NCBI GenBank assembly: GCA_029194665.1
Contig: JARFXO010000003.1
Location: 682,001 to 746,000, forward strand
Source of the DNA: Nitrospira sp.
GTDB lineage: Bacteria > Nitrospirota > Nitrospiria > Nitrospirales > Nitrospiraceae
DNA: 64,000 nt
Reading direction: 5' to 3'
In this document: one piece after another, positions 35,076 through 44,838 of the stretch
Layout: each line of letters opens with the position of its first letter
Numbering within the stretch: the first letter of the stretch is position 1
Notes under the pieces: generated by a model
What the model was told of the DNA's origin: nothing
What the model saw: only the letters and a program-made list of their open reading frames with translations
The model's database searches: none
Made by a program: the position numbers and the translations under genes

Positions 35076-35855
35076 TTACCGCTCATGGGGTACGAAGCCG
35101 ACGTCGGCAATGGCAGCGGCTTGGACTGGAGGATAGGCCCCTTCGAATTTCGTTGGAAAGACGTACAAGCGCTCTCCGTCGGAAAACAGCAGCCGATACT
35201 CCTGTTCGGCATCGCTGCGCAGATACACCGTGAGCAGCGAGGATGTCGGTTGTTTATCGACCCGTGCCCAATTCAGTCCGAGCTGCGCAGGGACCACATA
35301 CAGGCCGGCGGCAACCACGGCGAATGCGATATACGCCATTGACAGATCAATGAGTCGGTTCATGGTCTTGAACCGCACCACAACCAGTTCGAGTGCCGAG
35401 CTGCACAGCAGCAGAATCGCGACGACACCGATAATCGATAGAGCGATAGCCGAAGCGACATAGCCGAATGTGCTCAGGAGTGGGGCTATCACTAGGAGCG
35501 CGAGCAAGAACCATGATCCATACCGAACCAGGACCACGGAGAGCTTGAACTGAAAGCCTTCCGTCACGTTCTCTTGACTCCCGATCGCCGCGAGATTCGT
35601 CGTCGCCAGATATCCCAAGTAGAGCATCAGTAACAACGGCACCCAGCTTTGGCTAAAATAGGTCGCCGCCGGAACTTCCTCTAAGATCCATGAGGCTCCA
35701 AATTCTGAAAAATAAGCTTTCGTGTAGATCGATCCGGCGAGATAGGCCACTCCACTCATGGCCGCCAATCCGGCTAATGCTTTCGGCGTCTGCTCGATGA
35801 GTCGCCGAGTACCGGCTCGGGACGACCTGCTCCTGTCAGGATCGTCGCGGGACAT
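35076..35855 (-). CDS. Hypothetical multi-pass membrane protein
   Basis: 259 residues. About five hydrophobic segments (near residues 28-45, 68-88, 110-130, 133-155 and 170-190) are followed by a soluble C-terminal domain of about 65 residues with beta-strand character (LLTVYLRSDAEQEYRLLFSDG). An Arg/Ser-rich cytoplasmic N-terminus precedes the membrane part. No family recognised, and neighbours give no hint. Confidence 0.65.
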   Translation of the reverse strand: MSRDDPDRSRSSRAGTRRLIEQTPKALAGLAAMSGVAYLAGSIYTKAYFSEFGASWILEEVPAATYFSQSWVPLLLMLYLGYLATTNLAAIGSQENVTEGFQFKLSVVLVRYGSWFLLALLVIAPLLSTFGYVASAIALSIIGVVAILLLCSSALELVVVRFKTMNRLIDLSMAYIAFAVVAAGLYVVPAQLGLNWARVDKQPTSSLLTVYLRSDAEQEYRLLFSDGERLYVFPTKFEGAYPPVQAAAIADVGFVPHER

Positions 35856-36015
35856 GGATCACGAGATTGAACCGGGAATAATCGGCGAGTTGGAGAGGCT
35901 CGATTGTACGCCAGGGGCAGCCGCTGCAAGCAGGGAAAGGGGAACCCATGCGCATGAGCGAACGGATGGACGGAGAACAAGATCCCGATTCCTTGGGGAT
36001 CGAGTATCGAGACTT

Positions 36016-36399
36016 CTAGCTTGAAAATGCAGCCAGAGCCTCTTCTTCCGTGTTGCACAATTGAATATTTTCACCATACACGCGGTTCAGCAGATTAAAT
36101 CCACTGGCCTCAAGCGCTTCTTTGACCATCCCCTTCGCTGCGGCAATCTTCATCTCTCCGTGAACGTTGTTCAACTGCTTGCAGGCCAGAATCAGGACCC
36201 GGATGCCGCCGCTGCTGATATAGTCCACGTCAGCCAGGTTGATGATCACCTTTTTCGTACCTGTGTCCACGATCCTTTTCATCTCCTGGATCCCTTGTTC
36301 GGCCGTGGTGGCGGAAAGGCTCCCTTGCATCTTGACGAGGGTAACCCCGGCGTTCTCGTGAGAGGTCATCGTCAACGTGTGTCGGGTCTCTTGGTCCAT
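36016..36399 (-). CDS. STAS-domain anti-sigma factor antagonist
   Basis: 127 residues, a single STAS domain. The phosphorylation loop reads VDYISSGGIRVLILACKQL, where the serine after Ile is the expected target of an anti-sigma kinase. AAGGAG lies 8 nt before the ATG. It is 193 bp downstream of a large MHYT-PAS-PP2C-HATPase-STAS protein on the same strand, which contains both a matching phosphatase and a kinase-like ATPase. The two probably form a partner-switching circuit. Confidence 0.9.
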   Translation of the reverse strand: MDQETRHTLTMTSHENAGVTLVKMQGSLSATTAEQGIQEMKRIVDTGTKKVIINLADVDYISSGGIRVLILACKQLNNVHGEMKIAAAKGMVKEALEASGFNLLNRVYGENIQLCNTEEEALAAFSS

Positions 36400-36592
36400 G
36401 GTTGCACTCCTTTGTTCTTCGCCTCTTCCACAATCATCCCATTCACAGCGACTGTCCTATTCGAGAGGCCGCGACTCCCACAGTGTGCCTCATCATATCA
36501 TCGATACTTTCTCTCCTTCCATCCGGACGAGACCCTCGACGGGGCGTCAACGATTCAACGAAGCATCGTACCTCGGCCAATCGAAGGGTGGA

Positions 36593-39367
36593 TTAACCTG
36601 TCTCTCGGATCTTTGAGATGGCGTCCTCCAGCGTGGAGGCATGGAGGCTCATCATCAAGGCCCCACTCAGTTGGAGTACTGCTCTGACATGGTCATTCCC
36701 TCCACTCAGGACGACTCTCCCTCCCACTCGCGTCATGGACATCACGGCTTTCAGGATCACTCGTAGTCCAATGGATGAAATGTAGGAAATTCGAGCGAGA
36801 TCCAGGACGATCTGCCGTTCCCCACGCTCGATATGTTCCGTCAGGATGCGCTCGACCTCCGGTGAGCTGTTCGTGTCAAAGCGGTTCTGCGGGGTGACGA
36901 TCATCACATCATCGCTTCGGTGTGATATGACGCTCATGGCCATGCTCGTTGAGTCTTGCCCAGGTTGTGGCGACTTCCATCCACCTTCGAACATCCTGAT
37001 TCCGGTTTGATCGGGACGTTTCAGAGGAGCGGACGGCTCAGATACGAGCTTCTTTTTCACTGTCAAGACGTTGCGCCCCACGTTGCGATGGTACGTCACC
37101 TCGTCAAACATGGAGCGCACCAGATGAATTCCCAAACCGCCGATCTCGCGTTCGTGCAGGAGTAGCGACAGATCCGGGGTAGCGACCGTTAAGGGGTTGA
37201 AGGGAATCCCGTCATCCGTCATGGTCAGGGTCACGCACTCATCGCGCACTTCGCCTTCCACCGCGATGGTGTGCTCTGTCGGATCATTCGGGAAGGCATA
37301 TTGCACGATATTGTTGAGGAGATCATCCAGCGCCATGTTGAGTGTAGGGATCAACGGCTTGGCCCGTTCCCATTGACTCACATATCGCTCAAACGCCATC
37401 TGTACCACGGGGATGGCCGCCAATCGGTTGAGCATGGTCTGACGAAATACGCTGACCGCCACATCAGACGGGGCGACACCGAGATACCGTATCCCCAATA
37501 TGGTGATATCGTCCGCCTGCGGAGCGTCACCGACAAAGGTCTTCACCGCCTTCATGACCTCACTGATCCGATCGACCACTGAAACAGCCATGGATTGGTC
37601 GAGAATCGTTTTCAACCGGTCCTTGCCGAACAGTTCGCGCCGTCTATTGTCGGCTTCGGTAACCCCATCGGTGTACAAGAAGAGCTCATCTCCCGGTCCT
37701 AATTGGATGAGGCTCTCCTTGAATGCGATGCCAGGCATAGGACCGACGAGGGGCCCGTCTTGAGCCGTCAACCACTCGAACTGTCCATCTCGTCGCTTCA
37801 GCAGAGGAGGATTATGACCTGCGTTCGTGGTAAGAAGGGTGCCGTTGCGGAGATTCAGGATGCCCAGGTACAGGGTGACAAACATGCAGCTCTCGTTCTC
37901 CGCGCTGAGCGCATCGTTCACATGGGTGACGATACTCGCCGGTGAGGGATCCGACGCCGCCCTGGTTTTCACCATGATCTTGGTCATCGCCATGAAGAGC
38001 GCAGCAGGGACCCCGTTGCCCGACACATCGCCGATGACGAAACAGAGCCGATGGTCATCGACCAGGAAGAAGTCGTACAAATCGCCTCCGATTTCCAGGG
38101 CCGGTTCGAGCACCGCATAGAGCTCCAGCTCCTTCCGGTCCGGAAAGGCCGGGAACCGGCGTGGGAGCATGCTCTGCTGAATATCCCGGCCGACGTTCAG
38201 TTCTTCCTGCATGCGGGCCTTCGCCGCCTCCACCAACGCCAACGAATCTACTAACCGCGCCTTGGCATCCTCGGCGGCCTGTTCGGCATTTTTCAGCGCC
38301 GTAATGTCTGTTGCAATGGCCACGATCCCGCCATCTTGTGTCTTCTTCTCGTTGATCATGACCCACTCTCCGCTGGAGCGGTATTGAATGTAGGGCCCGC
38401 GAGGATTGTGGTGCATGTCGAGACGCATTTTCACCCAGGAATCGATATCCCCCGTTGCGGCGGGTATATCGCCTCGTTTCGCAATGCGGCGAATGATCGA
38501 TTCAAACGAGTCGCCGGGTTGAACCTCGGCACCAGGCTGAGAAACCACTTCGCGATACTTGCGGTTACAGATCACCAGACGGTCGTCCGCGTCGAAGAGC
38601 GAAAATCCTTGCGGGACGCTTTCGATCGCCTCGATCATTCGGGCATGGCTATCTCGTGCCAGACTTGATGCCTTCGTCACATGGCGATCAATGATGGCCA
38701 GGAGTGTCGAGAGCGATACCGCGACGACCGCGAGTAGATCCACCTCGATTCCCGGCGGCGCACTAGTCGTCATGTTGGAAATGTTGTACGTCGGAATCAT
38801 CCCGATGAGGTGGGATCCGGCAAGCGCAAACCCCATGGCACTCGCCTTTTCCGTCACCCGCCAATTTCCGTACGCGATATTCCAGGCTCCGAGTGCGAGG
38901 ACGGCGATACTCAGTCCTACGATTCCCGTAACCGACAGCACAAAGAGCAACACGTCATTCTGGAGATCGATCGGCTGGTGGACTGCCATCATGCTGGAGA
39001 AATGGGTCAGGGTCATGCAAGCACCCATCAGCATCCCTCCGGAGACGAGCCTCATTCGACCGTCGGCATGACTGCTGATCATATACACGGCCACGGCCCC
39101 TGTCGCCCCGGCGGACAGGAGGGAAAGAACGGCGAGCGCTGAGTCCTGGGCTGCTGAGACCGGCGGACAGAACGCCAGATTGCCGATGTAATGAATCGCC
39201 CATATTTCTAGACCGGCCGCGATGGCACCGATAGTGAGCCACCGGAACTTGATGGGACCCGCGTCGGAAGCGCGCATCCGCTCGGCAATGCTGAGGACGA
39301 CGTAAGCGGCCGCGCCACCCAGCAGCATCGAGGAAGCGGCAAGCAAGGGATCACAGATTCCGAGCAC
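36593..39367 (-). CDS. Multidomain signalling protein: MHYT-like membrane sensor, PAS, PP2C phosphatase, anti-sigma ATPase, STAS
   Basis: About 924 residues. The preferred start is GTG 39367, with GGAG 7 nt upstream; TTG 39394 would add nine residues. Domains in order: seven or so membrane helices with degenerate MHYT motifs (IHYIGNLAF, LTHFSSMMAV) to about 235; PAS (about 245-355); a coiled coil; a SpoIIE-type PP2C phosphatase (GGDLYDFFLVDDHRLCFVIG, DVSGNGVPAALFMA, LYTDGVTEADN) about 400-610; an HATPase anti-sigma kinase domain (ALDDLLNNIVQYAFPND, TDDGIPFNP, GGLGIHLV) about 640-770; and a STAS domain with YISSIGLRVIL at the end. All three partner-switch activities are in one chain, with a separate STAS protein encoded next door. 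Confidence 0.9.
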   Translation of the reverse strand: MLGICDPLLAASSMLLGGAAAYVVLSIAERMRASDAGPIKFRWLTIGAIAAGLEIWAIHYIGNLAFCPPVSAAQDSALAVLSLLSAGATGAVAVYMISSHADGRMRLVSGGMLMGACMTLTHFSSMMAVHQPIDLQNDVLLFVLSVTGIVGLSIAVLALGAWNIAYGNWRVTEKASAMGFALAGSHLIGMIPTYNISNMTTSAPPGIEVDLLAVVAVSLSTLLAIIDRHVTKASSLARDSHARMIEAIESVPQGFSLFDADDRLVICNRKYREVVSQPGAEVQPGDSFESIIRRIAKRGDIPAATGDIDSWVKMRLDMHHNPRGPYIQYRSSGEWVMINEKKTQDGGIVAIATDITALKNAEQAAEDAKARLVDSLALVEAAKARMQEELNVGRDIQQSMLPRRFPAFPDRKELELYAVLEPALEIGGDLYDFFLVDDHRLCFVIGDVSGNGVPAALFMAMTKIMVKTRAASDPSPASIVTHVNDALSAENESCMFVTLYLGILNLRNGTLLTTNAGHNPPLLKRRDGQFEWLTAQDGPLVGPMPGIAFKESLIQLGPGDELFLYTDGVTEADNRRRELFGKDRLKTILDQSMAVSVVDRISEVMKAVKTFVGDAPQADDITILGIRYLGVAPSDVAVSVFRQTMLNRLAAIPVVQMAFERYVSQWERAKPLIPTLNMALDDLLNNIVQYAFPNDPTEHTIAVEGEVRDECVTLTMTDDGIPFNPLTVATPDLSLLLHEREIGGLGIHLVRSMFDEVTYHRNVGRNVLTVKKKLVSEPSAPLKRPDQTGIRMFEGGWKSPQPGQDSTSMAMSVISHRSDDVMIVTPQNRFDTNSSPEVERILTEHIERGERQIVLDLARISYISSIGLRVILKAVMSMTRVGGRVVLSGGNDHVRAVLQLSGALMMSLHASTLEDAISKIRETG

Positions 39368-39485
39368 GGTGAAACTCCACTTAGGTGATGTCAACGAGCA
39401 TCATAGACATTATGGCAAATGCCGTGAGCTCCGACCATTGCGGCAAGGCAGATTCAACATGATGCGGGGCATCACCGACCATGAG

Positions 39486-40472
39486 TCAATGCACCGGTTG
39501 ATCAAGACGATCCCAGCGAGGAGTCCGCGTGCCGGGATCAACCGACCAGTAGATGAACCGCACCTGACCCAGAATGTTTTCCTTGTTGATCGGTCCCAAG
39601 AAGCGGCTATCTAGACTCTCCTCCCGGTTGTCACCTAAGACAAAATAGGTGTCGGGAGGCACGGTCATAGGGCCGAGGTTATCACGGACGTTTCCGGCCA
39701 TACTGGATCCATCGGTATGTTGCACATAGGGTTCAGTCACGGTTTTTTCGTTCACAAGGACCACCTGATTGCGGATGTCGATCCGATCGCCGGGAACCCC
39801 GATCACGCGCTGCAAGAAGAGCGTCCCACTCTCGTCTGGATAGCGATAGACGACTATATCGCCGCGCTGAGGCTCGGCTGCATGATACGCAGTCCTATGC
39901 GCAATCACATGGTCTCCCGGCAAGAGCGTCGGTACCATCGCCTCATTCGAGATCTGGAGCCGATGGGACTGTGCCCGCACAGCCGGCAACAGATCCGGCA
40001 GGCGGTCCGTCACAAAATTCCAGCGAAGCTCCTGCACCCTGGACGTCGGGACGAGGATCTCGCTGCTATATCTTCTGACCAACCATCTGGCTTCTGCAGC
40101 AGACAATTTCGAGGCATAGTATTGCGCGAGATGCTGCTCCCAGAAATTTGCCGGGGCCAGATCGAACAGCATCACTCTGAGTGAGCGCGCGAACGACCGC
40201 GCGATACGCTCCATCTCCGGTGAAGTGAACGGATCGGCAAGATCAGACTCGACCTCCAGCTGGCGACTGTACCTCGCAACATCGGCCTGGTCCACGATCG
40301 ACTCGTACAATCGCTCCGACGCCACCTCAAGTTCGGCCAGCTGATAAAAAACGGTCTGCGACTCGCTGTCACGGTCAGATTGAGCCACAGGGGTGGCGCT
40401 ACACCCCATCCAGAGTCCACCACAGGTTACAAGTAGACAGCCGGCAACGTGACTCGAAGATCTACCAAACAT
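39486..40472 (-). CDS. Lipoprotein with signal peptidase I fold lacking the catalytic dyad
   Basis: 328 residues. The signal peptide ends in a lipobox (LWMGC, Cys24). Residues about 40-165 form a helical region I do not recognise. From 172 on it follows the signal peptidase I (S26) family: ISNEAMVPTLLPGDHVIA (box B), RGDIVVYRYPDESG, LFLQRVIGVPGDRI (box D) and VLGDNREESLDSRFLGPI (box E). The nucleophile serine of box B is Ala178 and the general-base lysine of box D is Gln221; both codons read plainly. It cannot work by the normal Ser/Lys mechanism, and it is lipid-anchored rather than membrane-spanning. Probably a binding or chaperone-like pseudoenzyme. Confidence 0.8.
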   Translation of the reverse strand: MFGRSSSHVAGCLLVTCGGLWMGCSATPVAQSDRDSESQTVFYQLAELEVASERLYESIVDQADVARYSRQLEVESDLADPFTSPEMERIARSFARSLRVMLFDLAPANFWEQHLAQYYASKLSAAEARWLVRRYSSEILVPTSRVQELRWNFVTDRLPDLLPAVRAQSHRLQISNEAMVPTLLPGDHVIAHRTAYHAAEPQRGDIVVYRYPDESGTLFLQRVIGVPGDRIDIRNQVVLVNEKTVTEPYVQHTDGSSMAGNVRDNLGPMTVPPDTYFVLGDNREESLDSRFLGPINKENILGQVRFIYWSVDPGTRTPRWDRLDQPVH

Positions 40473-40755
40473 GCGGGACAGGCAGGAGAAAATCTTGATG
40501 CTCAGTCAAGGCTCCTCTCGTTCATGCGTCCCGGGAGGATACCGCACTGGACCATGATTGGAAAGCCACCCGGGTATGGCTCCGGGACGGCCTGATGAGC
40601 GGAGTCCTCGATAGGGACCGAGGAATCGTGGTAGTGGGAAACCGTCCACCACGCGAGTCCTAAGCCATGTTCAAAAAATTGATAGTGCTGGCCAAGCAAA
40701 CGCAGTCGGTATGTAATTGTGGCCAAGAGGATTTACTCACAGGGGGAGCACGATC

Positions 40756-41484
40756 ATGATCAATCGAAAGCTCATCGGCCTGGCTAGTCTCGCGCTGTAC
40801 GCGGGGTTTCTGGTATGTCCAACGGACGGATCGGCTGAATGGTATGTGGATGCCTACGCGGGAGCCGTCTGGACCGAAAACGCGAACTTGACCGTGACCA
40901 GCACGTTAGGGACTACAACGACCTACCAGGACCTCGACGTCCATAACACTTGGACGGCCGGTGGCCGTGGGGGGTACTGGCTGGATAAGGGGAAGATGGA
41001 CTGGCTTGGATTCGGGTTGGATGTCTTCTTCTTCGACCTCAAGACGCCCCCCGGACAACAGGTGGGCGTGACCGGAACTGGGGGCAGTACCACGATAGAT
41101 GCCAATTGGAGCTTGCCGGCATGGGGAATCGGCTTCGACGTGCTCCGTCTGCGACTCCCGCTCCTTCGAGACGAACAATTCCTCCATGGGCGTGTGCAGC
41201 CGTACATCGCCGCCGGCCCTACCCTGTTCATTACCTACGCGGGCCAGAACACATTTGTTCAGCCGACTGGACAAAGCTCCACCGACGTTTCCGTCGGAGT
41301 GAAAGTCGACGCCGGCGCAACCTTCATGCTCACGAAACGAATCGGAGCGTTCGCGCAATATCGCTTCACGCACTTCACCGCTGAATTGAACTATCAGAAC
41401 AACCAGCCGGCCCCAGCCACTGAAACATTCAAGACCACTTACGACTCGCACCATGTCATCGCAGGACTGTCCCTGAACTTTTGA
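40756..41484 (+). CDS. Outer-membrane beta-barrel protein
   Basis: 242 residues from the ATG preceded by AGGGGGAG. The signal peptide is cleaved before EWYVDAYAG (about residue 28). Alternating hydrophobic/aromatic strands run through the mature protein, which ends in the barrel-insertion signature GLSLNF. It shares AEWY, VQPY and the TKR-(I/V)-x-AFxQY/EYK region with a second barrel gene at 49.5-50.2 kb, so the two are paralogues. Function unknown; size fits an 8-stranded OmpW/OmpA-like barrel. Confidence 0.8.
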   Translation: MINRKLIGLASLALYAGFLVCPTDGSAEWYVDAYAGAVWTENANLTVTSTLGTTTTYQDLDVHNTWTAGGRGGYWLDKGKMDWLGFGLDVFFFDLKTPPGQQVGVTGTGGSTTIDANWSLPAWGIGFDVLRLRLPLLRDEQFLHGRVQPYIAAGPTLFITYAGQNTFVQPTGQSSTDVSVGVKVDAGATFMLTKRIGAFAQYRFTHFTAELNYQNNQPAPATETFKTTYDSHHVIAGLSLNF

Positions 41485-41528
41485 TTCCAAGGACAGGACC
41501 AAACTCCTCACCTCTGCTCGGCCCTGTA

Positions 41529-42722
41529 TCAGACTCGATCATCGCGTGGCCGAGCAGGCCCGGGGGCGGAGTTTCTTAACCAGCTTGGTGAAAAGAGTCG
41601 GAGCAGGGTTCGTGGCTTGAGCGCCAAGTCTTGATACTGCCTCTCCCCAGCCATCACGTCCGTCACCGCTTCACAGAGAGGCTGCCCCAGTTGAGAAAAC
41701 GCCCACGATCGTATTCGAGGAAAATCGTACAGCAGTCGGGCCAGCAATCGTCCTCTTTGCAGTTCCGGAAGGATCGTTGCAGTCAGTGAACTGGTATAGG
41801 CTTGTCGTACAGGCTCCTCTTCCAGAAGCCCGTCAACCAACGATTGGGCTGCCATCAGGCCGCTTCGAACAGCGAATGAAATGCCTTCCCCGGTGACAGG
41901 ATCGGCAAAGCCGGCGGCATCGCCGACCAACAGGATGCGTTTGTCGGCGAACGGCCCTCGTCGCGGGCGGATCGGAATGACGAAGCCGTGTCGCTCGATC
42001 TGCGTGACGGGACCACAGCCAAGCAGGTCGAGATAGTGCGTCATCGCCTGTTTGAGGTCGCTCCCCCGCCGCACCATCGACAAGACTCCGATTGACAGAT
42101 GCTGTTGCTTGGGAAACACCCAGGCGTACCCATGGGGAATCAATCCAAAATCGAATCTTGCAATCCCATGAAATGTGTCCAACCGGTCATGGGGCACCGT
42201 CGCTTCGTACTCCAGAGCCGGAATCATGACTCGTCCATCGGCGAGATCGATGGTTCGTGAGACTGTACTGAGTGCCCCGTCGGCTGCCACGACAAACCTG
42301 GCGCTCATCGAGCCTGTACCAGTAACGAGCGTGACGAAATCGCCGTGGAACAAGACTTTGTCTAGGGCGCACCGTTGGTGAACTGTAGCCCCCGCTTCTT
42401 GCGCAGCGGAAAGCAGAGCATAGTCAAACTGAGCTCGCATCGTCATCGAAACGATGGGAGTCGGTCGATGCGTTGTGAAGGACAATTTTCCAGGGAGAAA
42501 ATTCAGCTGTGCTGTATAACAGTCCTGTTCGACGACATGACGCAGATCCAGCGGCAGCGCCTGCATGGCGCGCCCAACGATCCCGCCACCACAGGTCTTG
42601 TACCGGGGCAGAGCGGCTTTCTCGATGACGGCGACCGCCACGCCCGCCTTCGCCAGCCCCCAGGCCGCGCAAGCCCCGGCCGGTCCACCGCCGACCACAA
42701 TGACGTCATAGGTGCGGTTCAT
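41529..42722 (-). CDS. Geranylgeranyl reductase family FAD-dependent oxidoreductase
   Basis: 397 residues from the ATG at 42722; the TTG at 42746 is a weaker option. N-terminal FAD-binding YDVIVVGGGPAGACAAWGLA, then RYKTCGGGIVG, the substrate-side motif typical of the family, and LLVGDAAGFADPVTGEGISFA, the second FAD motif. Members saturate isoprenoid chains of lipids, quinones or chlorophyll. The substrate here is unknown; a role on menaquinone or another polyprenyl lipid is plausible. It converges on the barrel gene. Confidence 0.85.
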   Translation of the reverse strand: MNRTYDVIVVGGGPAGACAAWGLAKAGVAVAVIEKAALPRYKTCGGGIVGRAMQALPLDLRHVVEQDCYTAQLNFLPGKLSFTTHRPTPIVSMTMRAQFDYALLSAAQEAGATVHQRCALDKVLFHGDFVTLVTGTGSMSARFVVAADGALSTVSRTIDLADGRVMIPALEYEATVPHDRLDTFHGIARFDFGLIPHGYAWVFPKQQHLSIGVLSMVRRGSDLKQAMTHYLDLLGCGPVTQIERHGFVIPIRPRRGPFADKRILLVGDAAGFADPVTGEGISFAVRSGLMAAQSLVDGLLEEEPVRQAYTSSLTATILPELQRGRLLARLLYDFPRIRSWAFSQLGQPLCEAVTDVMAGERQYQDLALKPRTLLRLFSPSWLRNSAPGPARPRDDRV

Positions 42723-42832
42723 GCTTTGCGCATATGGCCATTTCAAGGAAGGTAGAGAATTGTAGCTAAGTTTTCAATTCCTGTCTTCAATTGTGTTAGC
42801 CTGTGTGGAGCGTAGCGGGGAGATCGGGATAT

Positions 42833-43519
42833 ATGGTGCGTCTCGTCCTACTCTTGATCGTGGTTGCCCTAGTCCTTGTCGGACCGCAGCTCTGGACCAG
42901 GCGGGTCTTTGCCAAACATAGCACGCCTCGTGCAGACTATCCGGGAACCGGGGGAGAATTGGCCCGGCACCTGCTCAATCGGTTCGACCTGCAGCACATC
43001 ACAGTTGAACCGACCGAGACCGGCGATCACTACGATCCTGTCGTCAAAGCGGTCCGCCTGACGCCCGCTATCTTCGATGGGAAATCCCTCACAGCGATTA
43101 CGATCGCCGCGCACGAGGTCGGACATGCCATTCAAGACCACCTGGGTTACCAGCCGCTGGCGGAGCGCACCAAGCTCGTGCGGATCGCACAGGGTGCGGA
43201 GAAGGTCGGCGCGGTCCTGATGATGGGGATTCCGGTCGCAGCGGCTGTGGCCCGAACGCCGGTCGCGAGTGTCGTCGTCATGATGGCCGGAATGGCAACG
43301 ATGGGGATCTCCACGCTGGTCCACCTCGTCACGCTCCCAGTCGAGTGGGACGCCAGCTTTGGTCGTGCCCTTCCCATACTCCGGCAGGGCCAGTACCTCT
43401 CGTCTGAAGATGAGCAGGGCGCCCGCAGCATTCTCACCGCCGCTGCGTTGACCTACGTCGCCGCCTCTCTCGCCAGCCTGCTGAACCTGTGGCGTTGGAT
43501 CGCGTTCCTTCGGCGATAA
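42833..43519 (+). CDS. Membrane zinc metallopeptidase (YugP type)
   Basis: 228 residues. An N-terminal membrane helix (residues 2-18) is followed by the zinc site AAHEVGHAIQDHLGY (HExxH) near residue 95. Two hydrophobic segments follow, then the segment LPVEWDASFGRALPIL with the conserved E/D pair of the family, and a final membrane helix. Function in the family is unclear; it is probably a membrane-embedded protease. GGAG lies about 11 nt upstream of the ATG. Confidence 0.85.
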   Translation: MVRLVLLLIVVALVLVGPQLWTRRVFAKHSTPRADYPGTGGELARHLLNRFDLQHITVEPTETGDHYDPVVKAVRLTPAIFDGKSLTAITIAAHEVGHAIQDHLGYQPLAERTKLVRIAQGAEKVGAVLMMGIPVAAAVARTPVASVVVMMAGMATMGISTLVHLVTLPVEWDASFGRALPILRQGQYLSSEDEQGARSILTAAALTYVAASLASLLNLWRWIAFLRR

Positions 43520-43650
43520 GCCCAGCCTCTTCACCCACCCTCGCAACTAACGAACTTGATCCAAAGTGGATTTACGATCGTCGGTGATTGAGTCCGGGGA
43601 GAAAAGATTCCTGGCCCATTGTTTTATTGTCCGGTGGATTCACTACCCGT

Positions 43651-44838
43651 TCATAGTTCCCCTTTAAATGCTTTGTCGAGAATGGATGGCAGCAGCGCGG
43701 CGAGTTCGACGGCGGTTTCGGCTTGTAGCTTCTTCAGCGCGTCCACCTTGGCCTGCAAACCGTCGAGATAAGCAACAATGCGGCGCTGCTCACCAAGTGA
43801 CGGAACTCGAAGGTTGAATTTCTTCAGTGCAGCGATGTTGAGATGAGGCGATGCTGAGCCTGTAGAAAGAGGCTGAATTTGTTCCTCTTGGATAAGCGGT
43901 GATAAGAGTTGGTGTAAGAAAAATCGAGGCGCAATTCGATTGCAATTTGGTCGTAACATCATAACTCGTTGCCCGAGACTAAAACGTTGTCCTGGAAGAA
44001 CAAGGGCGCACTTTCCAGTACCGCCACCTTCGCGGACAAGAACAATATCGTCAGCCTGTGGTTCGCCGCGGACTGTCCGTTTTCGGTATTCGTCTTCATC
44101 GGTTCGCTGTGCACCATGAAGATTCAATTTGCCGTATCCAACATCGGGCGATCGTATGCATGGGACACCCGTTTCACTCAGCCTTGGGTTGGAGTGGAGG
44201 TTATCGATAATGGCAGCACACGCATCCTCTAGGGGGATGGTCTGCTGCGTAGATCTGGATATAATTGCCCGACGAGCGGTGGTCAGAAGTGCTTCTGCTT
44301 CTTGGGAAGCTTGCTGGTGTAAGAAGCGGGCTTCGGCAGCATTGGCAGCCAGGACTTCGATCCGCGCCACGATCCGCCGCTGCTCCGGAAGCGGGGGGAG
44401 AGGGATCGCCATTGCTAGCAACTTTTCCTCTTTGAGACGGTTTCGGCTTGTTGGGGTACCTCCGGTGCTCAAGCCCAGTGCATCTTCCCAGGCTGAGATA
44501 CGACTAAAATATCTCCAGAGGTACTGCCCGTCAGCACGATCTTGCCTTACCATAAAACAAGGGAACTCGTTGGAGACATAGCAGTCGTGATTCTCTCTTG
44601 CGGCTATAGCAAATGAGCCTTTCCACGCGAAGAGACGGTTATAAACAAAGTCTCCTTCTTCAACTCGATAAACCTTGGCTGCCTGAATTTCTGATCCAGA
44701 CTTAATTTCCTTTGTGTATAAACCTTCTGCGTACCAGTGAGCTCCCAACATCTTGTACGCAATATCTGAGCGAACAGACTCAGGCCGACTCACAGGCACA
44801 AGGACCGCACTGAGCCGCGTCATCGGCCACTTGCTCAT
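43651..44838 (-). CDS. hsdS: Type I restriction-modification specificity subunit
   Basis: 395 residues. Two target-recognition domains are each followed by a conserved helical spacer with the shared pattern PPLPEQRRIVARIEVL and PSLGEQRRIVAYLDGLQ. It determines which bipartite DNA site the complex methylates or cuts. The start overlaps the hsdM stop by 4 bp. The length is normal and no frameshift is seen, so the specificity subunit looks intact. Confidence 0.93.
   Translation of the reverse strand: MSKWPMTRLSAVLVPVSRPESVRSDIAYKMLGAHWYAEGLYTKEIKSGSEIQAAKVYRVEEGDFVYNRLFAWKGSFAIAARENHDCYVSNEFPCFMVRQDRADGQYLWRYFSRISAWEDALGLSTGGTPTSRNRLKEEKLLAMAIPLPPLPEQRRIVARIEVLAANAAEARFLHQQASQEAEALLTTARRAIISRSTQQTIPLEDACAAIIDNLHSNPRLSETGVPCIRSPDVGYGKLNLHGAQRTDEDEYRKRTVRGEPQADDIVLVREGGGTGKCALVLPGQRFSLGQRVMMLRPNCNRIAPRFFLHQLLSPLIQEEQIQPLSTGSASPHLNIAALKKFNLRVPSLGEQRRIVAYLDGLQAKVDALKKLQAETAVELAALLPSILDKAFKGEL

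Noticed and set aside
35948..36019. 23-codon plus-strand frame with AGGGGA upstream
   Set aside because: Too short, overlaps the STAS stop on the other strand and has no recognisable content.
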